From NCBI GenBank assembly GCA_019671135.1, contig JAHRHY010000018.1, forward strand, positions 372,001-436,000: a stretch of 64,000 nucleotides of DNA, read 5' to 3'. The notes beneath the pieces are model-generated. The model searched no databases. It saw only the letters and a list, made by a program, of their open reading frames with translations, and was not told the DNA's origin. Positions 61,640 to 64,000 of the stretch are shown piece after piece (the stretch's first letter is position 1; each line of letters starts with the position of its first letter). This DNA is from Linnemannia hyalina. Lineage: Eukaryota; Mortierellomycota; Mortierellomycetes; Mortierellales; Mortierellaceae. The position numbers and the translations under genes are program-made.

Positions 61640-64000
61640 GGTTTAGGAGAAGAGTATTTTGGTTGTCGTTCCTGAGTGTATGTTGTTGTTGGTAAGTAGC
61701 TTATGAGCGGTGGACTAAAAATAAGGATGAAAATAAGAAAGGAGGTTAGAATAGCTGTTGTTAATTGTTGTTTTGTTGTTTGAGTACCAATTTGCTCGAC
61801 AGAGCAAGAGAGGAAGGGAAAGAGGACAGTGAAGAGAAGGAAGAACAGAGTTGCGGCAAACAACAATGGTAAGCCGACATACACTGAGCAAAGAGAAAGG
61901 GGGGGAAGAAAAGTTCAAGGGGACAGACAAGGTCGAAGTAAAGAAAGTTCGATTAGGGAGAGAAGGGGGAAGGTGTGAGTGATGAGGACATGGACAAGAG
62001 GGTTGAGTTGGGTTGCTGTTGATGTGTGATCGGTGTATAAGTGTAAGTGCTGACGAGGGAGATGGTTGTTGTTGGTTGCAGTTGTTTGATCTTTGAAAGT
62101 GAGAAAGAGAGAGAAGACAGCAGTTCAGGGCTGTTTGAGTTAAAGCGACAGTTGGTGGCGGTTGGAGGCAGGGGGAGCGATTTGTTTATTTTTCCTGTTC
62201 CTGAAGGAGAGGGAGGGGGTTGCAGAGAAAGGGAGGGGGTTGCAGAGGAGAGAAGGTGGTGTGTTTGTTGTGGGTGTGTAAGTGAGGAGAAGGTGTGAGG
62301 GATGAGGATGAATGAGAGAAGGGAAGTCGACTTGCCTTGAAGGGATGAGTGAGAGGGTGATGGTGATGGAAGGTGGAAGAGGAGGAGGAGGAGGAGAAAG
62401 GGTAGTTGACCAGTGCGAGGTGCAAGGATAGGAAGGGGATTCAAGAATGGGGAACTAAGAAGAGGGGAATAAGAATAAGAAGAATAAGAAGAAGAAAAAA
62501 GAAAAGAGAAAAGAGAAAAGAGAAAAGAAAAGAGAGAAGAGAGACATATGAGGAAGGGGAACTGAATACAGGCAAACGATCGCTCTCAACTTCTTGTTAC
62601 AGTAGACACACTCATACACACACATACACACACACACCATCGCCATCGTACCAATTTCAATATCCACCTTCATCATCATCATCATCACCTTCATTGGCAC
62701 GGTATGCCAATTGCTCACCACGGTGGCCATTAGCGTTGTTTTTCTTCATTTTATCTTTTTCCTGTTCATCTTCTAAACACTCGCATTGTGCAATTGAACC
62801 ATGGGACATCAGGAAGATAACTATCTACTTCTTCTTCTTCTTCTTCTTCTCCTTACTCCCCTCCTCTTCCTCTACTGCCGCACTCCTCCAAAGCCGGGTA
62901 ACAGTAAACAACAAATAAAGGAAAGCAACAAAGGAAAAAAAATGCCGCACCAGAGAAAGAAAAAAAGGCGAGCTGTTGTCTGCTGCAGCTGCTGCTCACA
63001 ACCAAAAAAAAAAAAGCGCCATAGTCATAGTCATAACCATAACCCATACTCACATCCAAACCATAGGAAGAAAGCATGAGCAAGGGAAAAGAAGGACACG
63101 CCGGCGACCCATGCCTGCTTTGCTCAACACCTTTTCTTTCCTTCTCTCTCTGTCTGCTATCTTTCTTTTTTCCTTCTCCGTCCTTCCCACTCCCACCTTA
63201 TGCCCTTAGCTTTACAGCTCTCAACCAACTTCCCCCCTACCCTCGCTCCATTGAGAGAAGGAAAAAAAAACATGAAACAAGGTGCCCGCCAGGTCTCAAC
63301 GAACCTTTTCCTCTTACCCCTGGCTCCCTTTCTTTCCACACAAGTTTGAAGTACTGCTGCATACCTCTCCGCCCTGGCGTCAGATCCTTCCGCCTCAGCC
63401 TCAACTACATTCCAGACCGGCGCTAGTCCAAATAATTTGCCGCCATACCACAAAATATCGAATTCTCCTTCCTCTTCCTCATCAAGCATCACATCCTAAT
63501 ACCCTATAGCCTTTTGCCCCCCTGTCCATGCAATTTAAGATGAAAGAAAAAGAAAAGAGAGAGAGCGACGAAAAGAATCCATGATAGCACACACACACAT
63601 ACACAAAACCTACACTTAAAAAGCAATTAACCACCCCCCTCCTCCCCCATTAGCCGCAAATTAGTTGCCTTGCATATTGGGTGCTCTCAACATAAAGAAA
63701 ACATTGATTTTATCCCCAGCCAGAGAGGTACCGGAGAGGACGAAAGGGCAAAAAAAAAAAAAAAAAAAAAGAAAGAGAGCGAGACAGCCCTGATTTTTTA
63801 GTCTTGTCTGAGTGCCTGAGAAAGGGGTGAAAAAAGGGAGAGGAGAAACATTCCATGACCATAGTCCAGCAAGCACGAGCCCTTTCTTGCTTGGTTGGTT
63901 GGACTGGACCCCCCCCAAACCTCCCCTACTCCAAAAAGCAGAAAAAAGGCAACAATGTGAAACCAGATACCGGAGAAAGATGAGAGAGAGAAAAAAAACA
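61640..64000. other. Low-complexity spacer upstream of SHO1
   Basis: 2.4 kb without a supported gene. It has purine-rich tracts at 61850-62000 and 62330-62540, a 20-base tandem repeat at 62211-62250, CA repeats at 62610-62640, a TTC repeat at 62827-62850 and a poly-A run at 63750-63770. The left part is the leader and promoter of SHO1. Confidence 0.45.
62211..62250. repeat. Two-copy 20-base tandem repeat
   Basis: GGGAGGGGGTTGCAGAG is repeated at 62211 and 62231 with a different last three bases. Confidence 0.8.

Overview
This window reads as nuclear DNA of a filamentous fungus, most likely an early-diverging one of the Mortierella type. That placement is an inference. It rests on many short GT-AG introns with GTAAGT-like donors, on fungal-only families (SHO1, IKS1, KRE9-like, SRC1/HEH), on several F-box/leucine-rich-repeat genes with decayed copies, and on pyrimidine-rich, microsatellite-rich spacers. 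There are no operons, no ribosome binding sites, no CRISPR array, and I recognised no tRNA or rRNA gene.

Layout. 0-9 kb: the 5' exon of an arginine/serine-rich nuclear protein runs off the left edge (minus). It is followed by a DUF2470-like membrane protein (minus), a 64-residue COP9 signalosome subunit 9 microgene (minus) divergent from methionine aminopeptidase 2 (plus), and two weaker low-complexity candidates (minus). 9-15 kb: a long gene-poor stretch with a GPI-anchored KRE9/KNH1-like wall protein (plus) and a small three-exon gene (minus) whose intron holds a poly-C tract. 15-26 kb: GCN5-type histone acetyltransferase (plus), alkaline ceramidase (plus) and an SRC1/HEH inner nuclear membrane protein (minus), then 1.7 kb of spacer. 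26-35 kb: a very large BAR-PH-ArfGAP protein (plus), a small secreted protein (minus) and an intact F-box-like gene (plus). 35-43 kb: fragments of further F-box-like copies in opposite orientations, a siderophore-type MFS transporter (minus), an EFM7-like methyltransferase (plus) and a single-pass membrane protein (minus). 43-47 kb is gene-poor with two weak small candidates. 47-55 kb: a glycoside hydrolase family 8 enzyme without a visible signal peptide (plus), an F-box protein with a long repetitive Thr/Lys/Ala-rich N-terminus (minus) and a frameshifted F-box-like pseudogene (plus). 54-62 kb: the IKS1-type kinase (plus) and the SHO1 osmosensor (minus). The last 2.4 kb is low-complexity spacer.

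Working links. The genes are mostly unrelated housekeeping and signalling functions. Shared themes are protein turnover control (COP9 subunit, F-box proteins), chromatin and nuclear envelope (GCN5, SRC1, RS protein), and membrane or wall sensing (SHO1, KRE9-like, ceramidase, ArfGAP). For most of the larger genes, exon joins were worked out by reading splice sites and checking that phases close. The least certain model boundary is the 5' end of the ArfGAP gene. The items that stand out are the COPS9 microgene, the GH8 enzyme, the F-box family decay in both orientations, and the unexplained N-terminal half of the ArfGAP protein.
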